A stretch of DNA of 34,999 bases from Methylococcales bacterium (GTDB lineage Bacteria; Pseudomonadota; Gammaproteobacteria; Methylococcales; Methylomonadaceae): contig JAPLRW010000146.1 in the NCBI GenBank assembly GCA_026398935.1, forward strand, positions 1-34,999, written 5' to 3'. The position numbers were made by a program, and so were the translations under genes. Within the stretch, counting starts at the first letter, position 1, and every line of letters begins with the position of its first letter. This document shows positions 14,852 to 23,588 of the stretch, piece by piece. Under the pieces are notes generated by a model. The model was not told the DNA's origin and ran no database searches. It saw only the letters and a list, made by a program, of their open reading frames with translations.

Positions 14852-17146
14852 TCAACTGGCATACCGATGCATCAATCCTGGCACATCCAAAATAAGCGCA
14901 ATTTTTCCATCGCCAGTAATAGTCGCACCAGATAGGCCGTCTAATCCATGTAACTTAGCACCTAATGCTTTAATAACCACTTCTTCTTGTCCAATTAACT
15001 GATCCACAACAAAACCCACTTGACGTCCACCAGCATTGACCACCACCACATGCCCCATCCGTTTTTTTTGTGTCACATAGCTACAATCATTAATTAACCA
15101 TTCACTAAGAAAAAATAACGGCAATGCTTTTCGCCTGACCATAACGACTAGCTGCCCATCGACCACATTGGTATTGCTTAAATCTAAATCCAATATTTCT
15201 AAAACACTCGCCAAGGGCAACGCAAACGCTTGCTCACCCAGCTTAACCATCAGTGTTGGCATAATCGCCAGCGTCAGAGGGACTTTAATAATAATCGTAC
15301 TACCAATTCCCTCTTTGGAATCGACTTCCACCGTACCATTCATTTGATTAATACGGGTTTTAACCACATCCATGCCAACGCCACGCCCCGAAACATCTGA
15401 GATTTCAGTTTTGGTGGAAAATCCGGGCATAAAAATTAAGTTAAAGCATTCTTTGTTATCGAGTCTTGCGGCAGAATCCTCATCCATTAAGCCTTTTTCC
15501 ACTACTTTTGCGCGCAAGACACTGGCATTCATCCCTTTGCCGTCATCTTTAATGGACAACTCAATATGATCGCCTTCTTGTGAGGCTTTTAAAATCACCA
15601 CACCTTCTCTAGGCTTACCTGCCGCCTCGCGCTCGGCGGGTGTTTCAATACCGTGATCAACAGCGTTACGCACTAAATGCACCAAGGGATCTGCTAACGC
15701 TTCCACCAGATTTTTATCTAAATCGGTTTCTTCACCGACTAATTCCAAGCGAATTTCTTTATTTAAACTACGGGCTAAGTCCCTGACCACACGCGGAAAA
15801 CGACCAAATACTTTTTTAATCGGTTGCATTCTGGTTTTCATTACGGCCAATTGCAAATCAGCCGTTACAATATCCAGATTGGCCATCGTCTTACCCATCT
15901 GTTCACTGACCTCCATGTTGGCTTTTAAGGTCTGGAATCGGTTACGAACTAACACCAACTCTCCCACCATATTCATGATGTCATCCAGTATTTGCGTGTC
16001 CACACGAACGGTATTTTCAGCTTGATTCCCCGCAGCAGGTTTATTATTATTTTTTTTAGCGGGGCTATCAGTTTCTACTGTTAATTCAGGCGTATGCACT
16101 AGCGCAGGTTCTGCGCGAGGAGATACTTTACTAGGTGATTTTATAACAATTGCTTCCGGTTGCGCAGGTGGTGGCGCACTAATAACCGATTCTTTTTGAC
16201 GAGGAAATATCGTCGATGGCACGATAGCGGGTGATACACTATCCAATACAACTGCCGAAAACTTACCTTTACCGTGTAAATCATCTAACAATGCGTCAAA
16301 TTCATCTTCTGTAATATCATCATTATTACTACTGTTTAGAGCAGTAACAATCGCTGCAGGTACTATTACTACAGGTGCGGGTGTTGGCAACTCTACTGAA
16401 AACTTACCCTTACCGTGTAATTGATCCAATAAATCATCAAACTCTGCTTCACTAATATCATCAGAAGAGTACTCTTCTGTTAACACTTGCGTGTTAGCGG
16501 AAACACTGCCTTTACCATGTAACGCATCCAGCAGCTCATCAAATTCTGCTTCCGAAATGGTATCATCATCCGCACCCACCGTATCGTCATCATCAAAGCT
16601 GGCACTCAGCATCGCTTCAAACTCCCGCTCAACCGCATCGGCTATTTTTGCGGGCGCAAGAATCTCGTGCGAGGCAGGTACAGGAGCGGCCATTGCTGCT
16701 GGTGTAACAATTTCTTGTACGACTGGGGTAGGCAACTGCACAAAACTGTCAGCAGGTTGCGCGGTGGTAAAGGTTTGCAAGCGTTGTAGTAATTCAGCAT
16801 TGGCATGCTCAGGATCTTCCCCAGCGCGTACATTATCAAACATATTATTGACAACATCCAAGACCTCCAAGACGACATCCATGAGATCTTGGGTCACTCT
16901 ACGATCACCTTGCCTTAGGCAATTAAAGACATCTTCTGCTTTATGGCAAATAGCCACCATCGCATCAATGGCTAAAAATCCCGCACCGCCCTTAATGGTG
17001 TGAAAACCACGAAAGATAGCATTCAGTAAATCATAATCTCCCGGCGATTGCTCAAGCTCAACCAGCTGCTCGCCCAGTAACTCAACAATCTCCCCGGCCT
17101 CAACCAGAAAATCTTGCAGGATTTCGTCATCCAAATCAATCGCCAT
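14852..17146 (-). CDS. cheA: Chemotaxis sensor histidine kinase CheA
   Basis: CheA is the kinase of the chemoreceptor array, phosphorylating CheY and CheB. The 764 residues show a P1 Hpt domain (phospho-His49 in FRGFHTIKGGAGF), a long acidic linker, and a P3 dimerisation helix starting VRVDTQILDDIMNMVGEL. The P4 ATPase has an N box with VRNAVDHGIE, DDGKGMN and GRGVGMDVVK. A P5 CheW-like domain follows. No P2 CheY-binding domain is recognisable between P1 and P3. Instead the linker holds three copies of an acidic E-F-D-x-L-L-D-x-L-H-G-K-G motif. GAGGAAAG precedes the ATG. It follows cheZ by 9 bases. Confidence 0.96.
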   Translation of the reverse strand: MAIDLDDEILQDFLVEAGEIVELLGEQLVELEQSPGDYDLLNAIFRGFHTIKGGAGFLAIDAMVAICHKAEDVFNCLRQGDRRVTQDLMDVVLEVLDVVNNMFDNVRAGEDPEHANAELLQRLQTFTTAQPADSFVQLPTPVVQEIVTPAAMAAPVPASHEILAPAKIADAVEREFEAMLSASFDDDDTVGADDDTISEAEFDELLDALHGKGSVSANTQVLTEEYSSDDISEAEFDDLLDQLHGKGKFSVELPTPAPVVIVPAAIVTALNSSNNDDITEDEFDALLDDLHGKGKFSAVVLDSVSPAIVPSTIFPRQKESVISAPPPAQPEAIVIKSPSKVSPRAEPALVHTPELTVETDSPAKKNNNKPAAGNQAENTVRVDTQILDDIMNMVGELVLVRNRFQTLKANMEVSEQMGKTMANLDIVTADLQLAVMKTRMQPIKKVFGRFPRVVRDLARSLNKEIRLELVGEETDLDKNLVEALADPLVHLVRNAVDHGIETPAEREAAGKPREGVVILKASQEGDHIELSIKDDGKGMNASVLRAKVVEKGLMDEDSAARLDNKECFNLIFMPGFSTKTEISDVSGRGVGMDVVKTRINQMNGTVEVDSKEGIGSTIIIKVPLTLAIMPTLMVKLGEQAFALPLASVLEILDLDLSNTNVVDGQLVVMVRRKALPLFFLSEWLINDCSYVTQKKRMGHVVVVNAGGRQVGFVVDQLIGQEEVVIKALGAKLHGLDGLSGATITGDGKIALILDVPGLMHRYAS
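16258..16571 (-). repeat. Three docking-motif-like repeats in the CheA linker
   Basis: Residues about 193-215, 227-249 and 275-296 of CheA repeat the pattern DD-I-(S/T)-E-(A/D)-EFD-(E/D/A)-LLD-x-LHGKG-(K/S)-(F/V)-S, separated by spacers of about 12 and 25 residues rich in P, V and A. Corresponding DNA blocks are at 16500-16571, 16400-16468 and 16258-16325. The repeats are conserved in the motif and diverged in the spacers, which suggests selection on the motif. The core resembles the FliM N-terminus (DEIDALLHG) and the CheZ end (VDDLLSSLGF). Confidence 0.85.
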
Positions 17147-17155
17147 TATCTTTCC

Positions 17156-17878
17156 TCAAAAACCTAAGCTAGATAACAAATCATCAACATCATCCTGACT
17201 GTTTGCCACATCCCCTAATTTATCATCAATACCGGGCACAATTGGCCCCGGCAAATCAATTTTATCAACGGCATGAGCAGGTGATTTCTTAGCGCCCGTT
17301 AGTCGAATTAACCCAACCATACTTTCTTCAAGATCTTGAACAACATCAATAACTTTTCGAATAATTTGCCCAGTAATATCCTGAAAACCTTGCGCCATCA
17401 AAATTTCTGTTAAGCCACTTTGTATAACCGATAAGCCATCGGTTGACGCCTTAAAATGTTGGCTTAACTCACCGCTTAGCGCTTTAAACTCATCATAAGG
17501 CATTTCACGCCCCAAAAAACGCTCCCACTTTTCGGCTAACTGCTTTGCGTGTATGGTTAATTCTTCTGAAATAGGCACTAACGTTTCAACAACCGTTAAG
17601 GTTTGATTAGCGGCTTGCTCCGTCATGGTAATCACGTATTTCAATCGCTCTTTAGCATCAGGAATATCATGCTCAGCAATGGCGGAAATTTTTGAATCTT
17701 CCGCAAAATTAACCATGGTATCGTGCAATTGTCTCGTTAATCGACCAACTTCTTTAAACAGCTGCGACTGATGTAGCTCCGCCAGTTCATCCAGTAATTG
17801 ATCAGAAGCGGCCGCATCGTTTTGCTCTAAAGCCGTAACCAGTTTTTTCGCAATATCCAAATAAATATCATTATTCAT
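17156..17878 (-). CDS. cheZ: Protein phosphatase CheZ
   Basis: CheZ dephosphorylates CheY-P. The 240-residue, mostly helical protein has the central four-helix-bundle segment with the catalytic region ILMAQGFQDITGQIIRKVID (the Gln of QDITGQ is the catalytic type) and the C-terminal CheY-tethering peptide DVDDLLSSLGF after a flexible linker. The length and arrangement match Pseudomonas/Vibrio CheZ. It lies between cheY (18 bases) and cheA (9 bases) in the standard order, so the kinase, target and phosphatase are made from one transcript. Confidence 0.95.
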   Translation of the reverse strand: MNNDIYLDIAKKLVTALEQNDAAASDQLLDELAELHQSQLFKEVGRLTRQLHDTMVNFAEDSKISAIAEHDIPDAKERLKYVITMTEQAANQTLTVVETLVPISEELTIHAKQLAEKWERFLGREMPYDEFKALSGELSQHFKASTDGLSVIQSGLTEILMAQGFQDITGQIIRKVIDVVQDLEESMVGLIRLTGAKKSPAHAVDKIDLPGPIVPGIDDKLGDVANSQDDVDDLLSSLGF

Positions 17879-17896
17879 AACGAATTCGTCGCCTGT

Positions 17897-18283
17897 TTAA
17901 CCGTCAATACGCTCAAAAATTTTATCAATTTTTTCTTTTAACGTTGCCGCCGTAAAAGGCTTAATAATATAGCCGTTGACCCCCGCTTGAGCCGCCATAA
18001 TAATTTGTTCCCGCTTCGCTTCCGCCGTCACCATTAATACTGGCATATTCGCCAACTTAGGATCAGCACGAACGGCTTTTAACAAATCCAGACCCGTCAT
18101 GCCAGGCATATTCCAATCGGTGACTAAAAAATCAATGCCACCTGCTTGTAGCTTAGGCAGCGCTGTTTTTCCGTCATCCGCCTCAATGGTATTTGTAAAC
18201 CCAAGATCGCGTAACAAGTTTTTTACAATTCGTCTCATTGTTGAAAAATCATCAACAACAAGAATTTTCATATTCTTATCCAA
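17897..18283 (-). CDS. cheY: Chemotaxis response regulator CheY
   Basis: This 128-residue stand-alone receiver carries the chemotaxis signal from CheA to FliM/FliN at the flagellar switch. It shows [20 protein letters not shown], phospho-Asp56 in VTDWNMPGM, the conserved Thr of VMVTAEA and the Lys of [10 protein letters not shown]. The start is a TTG at 18283 with GGAG seven bases upstream. It gives the N-terminus (M)[11 protein letters not shown], which aligns with E. coli CheY. The internal ATG four codons later has no better signal. A 28-base inverted repeat separates it from fliA. Confidence 0.95.
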   Translation of the reverse strand: MDKNMKILVVDDFSTMRRIVKNLLRDLGFTNTIEADDGKTALPKLQAGGIDFLVTDWNMPGMTGLDLLKAVRADPKLANMPVLMVTAEAKREQIIMAAQAGVNGYIIKPFTAATLKEKIDKIFERIDG

Positions 18284-18309
18284 AGTTATTCTCCAACCTG
18301 TTAATTTTC

Positions 18310-18337
18310 TGTAGGAGAAAATTTATGTTTCCCTACA
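18310..18337. repeat. Inverted repeat between fliA and cheY
   Basis: On the plus strand TGTAGGAGAAA-ATTTATG-TTTCCCTACA forms a hairpin of about ten base pairs with one bulge. It fills half of the 63-base gap between the fliA stop and the cheY start. There is no T-run on the minus strand after it, so a simple terminator is unlikely. An RNA processing or stability element, or a protein site, is possible. Confidence 0.55.
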
Positions 18338-18346
18338 AATATATAC

Positions 18347-19069
18347 TTACTCATCCAACCAATCTCCAAGCCTGGCACGTAAACGTAACATTGCCTGACT
18401 ATTAATCTGGCTCACCCGTGACTCACTAATGTTTAGTACGTCACCTATTTCACGCAAATTAAGTTCGTCATTATAGTACAGGGACACAACCAAGCGTTCG
18501 CGTTCCGGCAAACTTGCTACCGCATCAGCTAGCGCTTTCTCAAAACCCGACTTAGACAACTGCTCGACCGGGTCATCCGATGCTTCCGTCATTTCGTAGC
18601 CATCGCCATCCTGACTCAGCTCTTCAACGCTAAATAATCGGCAATTTAAAGAGTCCTGTAAAATATGGCCATATTCCTCAACACTCACCCCTAAATTTTT
18701 TGCAATCTCACTGGCCGTGGCATCTCGGCCTACTTTACTTTCAACCTCGCGAATAGCCGCCGAGACTAATCGTGCTTTCTTATGTACGGAACGCGGCGTC
18801 CAGTCTAACCGCCTTACCTCATCTAACATAGCGCCACGAATCCGAATACCGGCATAGGTCTCAAAACTTGCGCCCTGAGCGGCATCATAATGCTTAATCG
18901 CTTCAATCAACCCTAACGCGCCGGACTGTATCAGGTCATCCAGCAAAACAGAATCCGGTAATTTGGTTAATAAATGATAGGCAATACGCTTAACCAGAGG
19001 CATGTGTAGCATGATGTGATCATCTAAGCTCCCTCGTTGCACTGACGCATACATTGCCACACCACTCAT
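18347..19069 (-). CDS. fliA: Flagellar sigma factor FliA (sigma-28)
   Basis: FliA directs RNA polymerase to late flagellar and chemotaxis promoters. The 240-residue protein has sigma region 2 (HMPLVKRIAYHLLTKL, DDLIQSGALGLIEAI, FETYAGIRIRGAMLDE-type core), region 3 (SAAIREVESKVGRDATASEI) and the region 4 helix-turn-helix (LPERERLVVSLYYNDELNLREI, ISESRVSQINSQAMLRL). GGAGGGG near the flhG stop precedes the ATG at 19069 by about nine bases. The ATG at 19054 is an alternative. It follows flhG by 6 bases, so fliA is made from the same transcript as the placement genes. Confidence 0.95.
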   Translation of the reverse strand: MSGVAMYASVQRGSLDDHIMLHMPLVKRIAYHLLTKLPDSVLLDDLIQSGALGLIEAIKHYDAAQGASFETYAGIRIRGAMLDEVRRLDWTPRSVHKKARLVSAAIREVESKVGRDATASEIAKNLGVSVEEYGHILQDSLNCRLFSVEELSQDGDGYEMTEASDDPVEQLSKSGFEKALADAVASLPERERLVVSLYYNDELNLREIGDVLNISESRVSQINSQAMLRLRARLGDWLDE

Positions 19070-19075
19070 GTGCTG

Positions 19076-19939
19076 TTACCCCTCCATTCCAAATTGAATC
19101 ATACGCTCCACAAAAAACTCCAAGTAACCACCTGCCTGTGCTTTAATCGGCCTAGCGTCAATCACGCGGGATAAATTTCTAATCGCTAACGCGGATTTAC
19201 TTTGTGGGAATGCTTTCACCACTGGCGTCTGCTTTTGCACTGACTTACGCAAATATTCATCAAAAGGCACTGCACCAATATAATTTAACGCCACATCCAA
19301 ATAACGATCAGTCACTTTGGTCAACTTAGTAAATAAGCCCTGTCCTTGCTGCGGTGATTGCACCATATTCGCCACGATATTAAAACTGCTGAGTCCATAG
19401 TCTCGATTGAGTAGCTTTATAAAGGCGTAAGCATCGGTTAAGGACGTCGGCTCATCACAAACCACTACAATAATTTCTTGGCAAGCCCTAGCAAAATTCA
19501 CCACATTCGCCGAAATACCCGCAGCCGTATCCACAATCAATACGTCCGTTGCTTGATCAATCTCACTAAAGCCGCGAATAATCGCCGCCTGTTCGCTTAA
19601 CGACATATCCGACATCTGCTGCAATCCAGAAGAAGCGGGAATTATTCTGAGTCCAGAAGGCCCCACCAACATAATCTCGTTCAGCGTTTTTTCACCTTTC
19701 AACACATGCGAAAGATTATACTCAGGGTACATTCCTAACAATATATCGACATTCGCCAAGCCCATATCCGCATCCAACAACGCAACGCGGCGACCCATTT
19801 CAGACAGCGTTATGCCGATATTAACGGATAAATTCGATTTACCTACCGCGCCTTTACCGCTGGTAATCGCTATCACCCGTACTGGTTTCATGTTTCTCAT
19901 TTTCCGTAGTCCAGATGCCTGATCAAATGCGTTATGCAT
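19076..19939 (-). CDS. flhG: Flagellar number regulator FlhG (FleN), MinD-like ATPase
   Basis: FlhG limits polar flagellar number, by antagonising FlhF and (in Pseudomonas) the master regulator FleQ. The 287 residues have the deviant Walker A SGKGAVGKSN with Lys29 and Lys34, the switch LLDADMGLANVDILLG, Walker B VLIVDTAAG, and a C-terminal amphipathic helix near GYLEFFVERMIQFGM that may bind membrane. The N-terminal FDQASGLR is the FlhF-activating motif known from FlhG, which decides the start at ATG 19939. This overlaps flhF by 8 bases. A longer frame to 19993 is less likely. Confidence 0.93.
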   Translation of the reverse strand: MHNAFDQASGLRKMRNMKPVRVIAITSGKGAVGKSNLSVNIGITLSEMGRRVALLDADMGLANVDILLGMYPEYNLSHVLKGEKTLNEIMLVGPSGLRIIPASSGLQQMSDMSLSEQAAIIRGFSEIDQATDVLIVDTAAGISANVVNFARACQEIIVVVCDEPTSLTDAYAFIKLLNRDYGLSSFNIVANMVQSPQQGQGLFTKLTKVTDRYLDVALNYIGAVPFDEYLRKSVQKQTPVVKAFPQSKSALAIRNLSRVIDARPIKAQAGGYLEFFVERMIQFGMEG

Positions 19940-21416
19940 ACCCTGTCGCCACCCAATCCTCATAACCCATAGCGGCATGATCTTCATGCTCACTCTCTAC
20001 CTCAGCCATACACTGCTCTATTAAGCGCTGTGCCCGAGGGACATGAATATCTTCAGGAACTTGCTGCCCATCTGTAATAAAAGACAACGGTAATTGTTGT
20101 TCAATTAACACCGAGATAACCGCACCTTTCGATTCTGCTTCATCCATTTTAGTAATAATACACGCAGTCGGTTCGACAATCTGAAACGCATTAATAATCG
20201 ATTTCATGGCCTTATATTGCGTCGTTGCAGACATTACCAAATACGATTTAACGGGAATATCATTTTTTTGTAACGCTATTAATTGCTCTGCCAAACGCAT
20301 ATCACGTTGTCCCATACCGGCCGTATCAATTAAAATCAATTTTTTATCAAAAAATCCATTAATAAGACTGCGTAACTCTTGGGCATTTGCGGCACTCCGT
20401 ACCGGCACATCCAGAATCCGTCCATAAGTATTTAATTGTTCGTGGGCAGCAATACGATAATTATCAGTCGTAATTAAGGCCACTTGTCTAGCACCATGTT
20501 TTAAAATAAATTTAGCGGCCAGCTTTGCAATCGTTGTGGTTTTGCCTACACCCGTTGGCCCCACCAAGGCAATAACTCCGCCCTCTTCAAGAATATTGTC
20601 ATCGCTAATGGGCAGTGCTTTCGCCATCATACCTAAGGCTTTTTCAAAGGCAAAATCAGCAGAAGTGTGCGCACCTAAGCGATTAGTCAGCTTTAGGCTC
20701 AATCGTTTAGAAATACCCATTGCCGCTAAACGATTTAGTAAGTCTAGCCGTACCGGGTTACTTTGCAAGGTATTTGCAAAATTAGCTTCTGATAATCCCG
20801 CCGCCATTGAAAGCTTTAGTTGCTTAAACTCTTTACGCATTTCCGATAATAAATCTTCCCCTATTGAGCGACGCTGCGCCGCCTCTGATGCAAACTCCGA
20901 TGCTGTTGATGTGGGCTGCATAGTAACGTCATTAGTTCGTGACCTAGACGCAAGGTAATGTGCGTCCGAAAGATTAACATCCTCAATAGGTTCAGGTGCG
21001 GCCTTTCTCACCGCAGGTTTAACGGGTGCGTCAGCGCGGCGAACATCGGGGCGATTTAATATTGCTTTTTCTGCATAACCCAAATAACTGTCAATTTCCC
21101 GACGCACAGGCCTAGGTGCCTCATTATTGGCATCTTGTTTTCTAGGACTGCTCACAATATGCAAGCGATCTTTCTCGGCGGCATAGTCAGGCAAGTCAAA
21201 GGATTTTTTAGCGGCTTTTGGCGCTTCTAAATGGTCATCCAATTCTGCAGACATTTTTCTTTGCAATACCTGCTCATCAAAATCCCGCGCGGCGACGATC
21301 TCAACCCCACCATCGACAGATTTATTCGACATAATGACCGCATCAGGGCCTAATTCATCCTTCACCATACGCATGGCTTGACGAATATCTGCTGCAAAAA
21401 AACGTTTAATTTTCAT
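19932..21416 (-). CDS. flhF: Flagellar biosynthesis GTPase FlhF
   Basis: FlhF is an SRP-family GTPase that marks the cell pole for flagellum assembly. The 494-residue protein begins MKIKRFFAADIRQAMRMVKD, typical of the family B domain. A variable linker of about 170 residues follows, then the NG domain: GPTGVGKTTTIAKLAA at about 286-301, then ITTDNYRIAAHEQL, then LIDTAGMGQRD and ITKMDEAESKG. GGAG lies seven bases before the ATG. It follows flhA by 17 bases and overlaps flhG. With FlhG it sets a single or low number of polar flagella. Confidence 0.95.
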   Translation of the reverse strand: MKIKRFFAADIRQAMRMVKDELGPDAVIMSNKSVDGGVEIVAARDFDEQVLQRKMSAELDDHLEAPKAAKKSFDLPDYAAEKDRLHIVSSPRKQDANNEAPRPVRREIDSYLGYAEKAILNRPDVRRADAPVKPAVRKAAPEPIEDVNLSDAHYLASRSRTNDVTMQPTSTASEFASEAAQRRSIGEDLLSEMRKEFKQLKLSMAAGLSEANFANTLQSNPVRLDLLNRLAAMGISKRLSLKLTNRLGAHTSADFAFEKALGMMAKALPISDDNILEEGGVIALVGPTGVGKTTTIAKLAAKFILKHGARQVALITTDNYRIAAHEQLNTYGRILDVPVRSAANAQELRSLINGFFDKKLILIDTAGMGQRDMRLAEQLIALQKNDIPVKSYLVMSATTQYKAMKSIINAFQIVEPTACIITKMDEAESKGAVISVLIEQQLPLSFITDGQQVPEDIHVPRAQRLIEQCMAEVESEHEDHAAMGYEDWVATGYA

Positions 21417-21433
21417 CAGGTGACTCCACTGTG

Positions 21434-23530
21434 CTATGCACGCTGACCAACGGTCGAAACCACTTTAATTTGACGATCCTCAGGGATTTCGTTATACGCT
21501 AAAACATGCAGTCCAGAAATGGAGTTTCGCACAAATCGAGCCAACCAAGGCCGTAAAAAAGACGACACCAGTAATACCGCGACCTGTCCGTCCATTTCCA
21601 TTTGTTGCGTACTTTCTTCTAATGTTTTATGCATTTGCTCAGCTAATCCAGGTTCAATACCAACGCCATTTTCACCGGCGGCATGTAAAGACTTATGCAA
21701 TAATTGTTCCAAATCAGGAGCCAAGGTAATAACCGGCAACTCAACACCCATGCCATTGATTTCATGAACGATTAACCGACCTAAAGACGCTCTTACCGCA
21801 GAGGTTAAGATGTCAGGATCTTGACTCTTAAGCCCAAATTCCGCCAATGTTTCAGCAATGGTTCGCATATCCCGTATCGGTACATTTTCCTGCAACATAT
21901 TTTGCAATACCTTGACCAACACCCCTAGCGGCAACGTTTTTGGTATCAAATCTTCCACCAACTTGGGCGCTGATTTCGCCAGATTATCCATCAATTGTTG
22001 CGCTTCCTCATAACCCAGTAATTCATGCGAATGGGATTGCAAAATATGGCTCAAATGCGTTGCCACCACCGTACCGGGATCAACCACCGTGTATCCGAGC
22101 GTCTGCGCATGATCACGTTGATTAGGTGCAATCCACACCGCTTCCAAACCAAATGCAGGGTCTTTACACGGCGTACCTTGCAAACTGCCAAAGACACGAC
22201 CGGGATTAATCGCCATTTCCATTTCAGGCATAATTTCTGCCTCCCCTACCGTCACGCCCATTAATGAAATACGGTAAGCAGTAGGCGATAAATCAAGATT
22301 GTCACGAATATGTACCGACGGAATAAGGAAGCCGATCTCTTGTGATAATTTTTTACGTACCCCTTTAATGCGCATCATTAATTGTCCGCCTTGGTTTTTA
22401 TCCACCAATGGAATCAAGCGATAACCAACCTCCAAGCCCACCACATCGACTGGCATGACATCATCCCACCCCAAATCTTTCGTTTCTGGCGGCAGTAAAG
22501 GTGACAATCTATCCATGTCTGCGACCGCATTACGTTCAACATTTTTACGGCGATAATCAATTAAATACGCCAGCCCCGCCAACGCTACCGCCAATAGAAT
22601 AAACACCAGATTGGGCATACCCGGAATAATACCGAGCATGCCAATCACTACCGCTGTGATCAACAATGCCTTAGGATTTTCAAACAGTTGCGAGCCAATT
22701 TGTTCACCGATATTGGTTCCCGTACCACGCGCTTGCGTAACGACAATAGCAGACGCTGTCGATAACAACAGCGATGGAATCTGCGCCACTAATCCGTCAC
22801 CAATGGTGAGCAAAACATACACCTCACCCGCATTAGCAAAGCTCATACCATGTTGCGTCACGCCAATAATTAAGCCACCAATCACGTTCACAAACAGGAT
22901 AATAATCCCCGCAACCGCATCACCCCGTACAAACTTACTGGCACCGTCCATTGAGCCGTAAAAATCCGCTTCCGCAGCAACTTCCGCACGACGTTCTCGC
23001 GCCTGATCCTGATTAATCAACCCGGCATTTAAGTCGGCATCAATCGCCATTTGCTTGCCGGGCATCGCGTCTAAGGTAAAGCGCGCGCCCACTTCCGCAA
23101 CGCGACCCGCACCCTTCGTTACGACCACAAAGTTAATAATAACCAAAATCGCAAACACCACGATACCGACGGCAAAATTACCACCAATAACAAAAGCACC
23201 AAAGGCCTCGATCACCTTGCCAGCCGCCTCACCGCCTTTGTGACCCTCCAATAAAACAATTCGCGTAGAGGCAACATTGAGCGCCAAGCGTAACAGGGTT
23301 GCAATTAAGATAACTGAGGGAAAAGCTGCAAATTCAAGGGGTTTAAGCGAGTAGACCACCACTAATAGAATAATCAGTGAAAAGGCGATATTGAAGGTGA
23401 AAAATAAATCCAACAGAAAGGGCGGCAACGGCAAAATCACCATCGCCAGAATCATAATAATCACCGCTGGCGCGCCTAAACCCGCACCGCCGATCATTTT
23501 GAGTGTTGTTGTAACTTTGTTAAATTCCAT
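21434..23530 (-). CDS. flhA: Flagellar export apparatus protein FlhA
   Basis: FlhA is the large ring component of the flagellar type III export gate and binds chaperone-substrate complexes. The 698-residue protein has about eight transmembrane helices in the first half, the FHIPEP signature region (PSVILIATLLRLALNVASTR and GAGRVAEVGARFTLDAMPGK), and a C-terminal cytoplasmic domain (LSHELLG-like and LPVITLAPDLEQLL segments). The start is set at MEFNKV (23530). The frame remains open upstream to 23620 but that would overlap flhB and exceed the family length. The ribosome binding site is weak. The next gene is flhF. Confidence 0.95.
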   Translation of the reverse strand: MEFNKVTTTLKMIGGAGLGAPAVIIMILAMVILPLPPFLLDLFFTFNIAFSLIILLVVVYSLKPLEFAAFPSVILIATLLRLALNVASTRIVLLEGHKGGEAAGKVIEAFGAFVIGGNFAVGIVVFAILVIINFVVVTKGAGRVAEVGARFTLDAMPGKQMAIDADLNAGLINQDQARERRAEVAAEADFYGSMDGASKFVRGDAVAGIIILFVNVIGGLIIGVTQHGMSFANAGEVYVLLTIGDGLVAQIPSLLLSTASAIVVTQARGTGTNIGEQIGSQLFENPKALLITAVVIGMLGIIPGMPNLVFILLAVALAGLAYLIDYRRKNVERNAVADMDRLSPLLPPETKDLGWDDVMPVDVVGLEVGYRLIPLVDKNQGGQLMMRIKGVRKKLSQEIGFLIPSVHIRDNLDLSPTAYRISLMGVTVGEAEIMPEMEMAINPGRVFGSLQGTPCKDPAFGLEAVWIAPNQRDHAQTLGYTVVDPGTVVATHLSHILQSHSHELLGYEEAQQLMDNLAKSAPKLVEDLIPKTLPLGVLVKVLQNMLQENVPIRDMRTIAETLAEFGLKSQDPDILTSAVRASLGRLIVHEINGMGVELPVITLAPDLEQLLHKSLHAAGENGVGIEPGLAEQMHKTLEESTQQMEMDGQVAVLLVSSFLRPWLARFVRNSISGLHVLAYNEIPEDRQIKVVSTVGQRA

Positions 23531-23588
23531 GATGTACGCTGACAAGAAATTGATTTTTATAGCATGAATGGCATTAAAAATGCCGCGA

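Noticed and set aside
16491-17003. Plus-strand frame of 170 codons opposite cheA
   Set aside because: It is antisense to a clear CheA coding sequence and Ser/Ala/Cys rich from the complementary codons, with no independent support. The same applies to other opposite-strand frames, such as those at 13245-13748 and 31177-31698.
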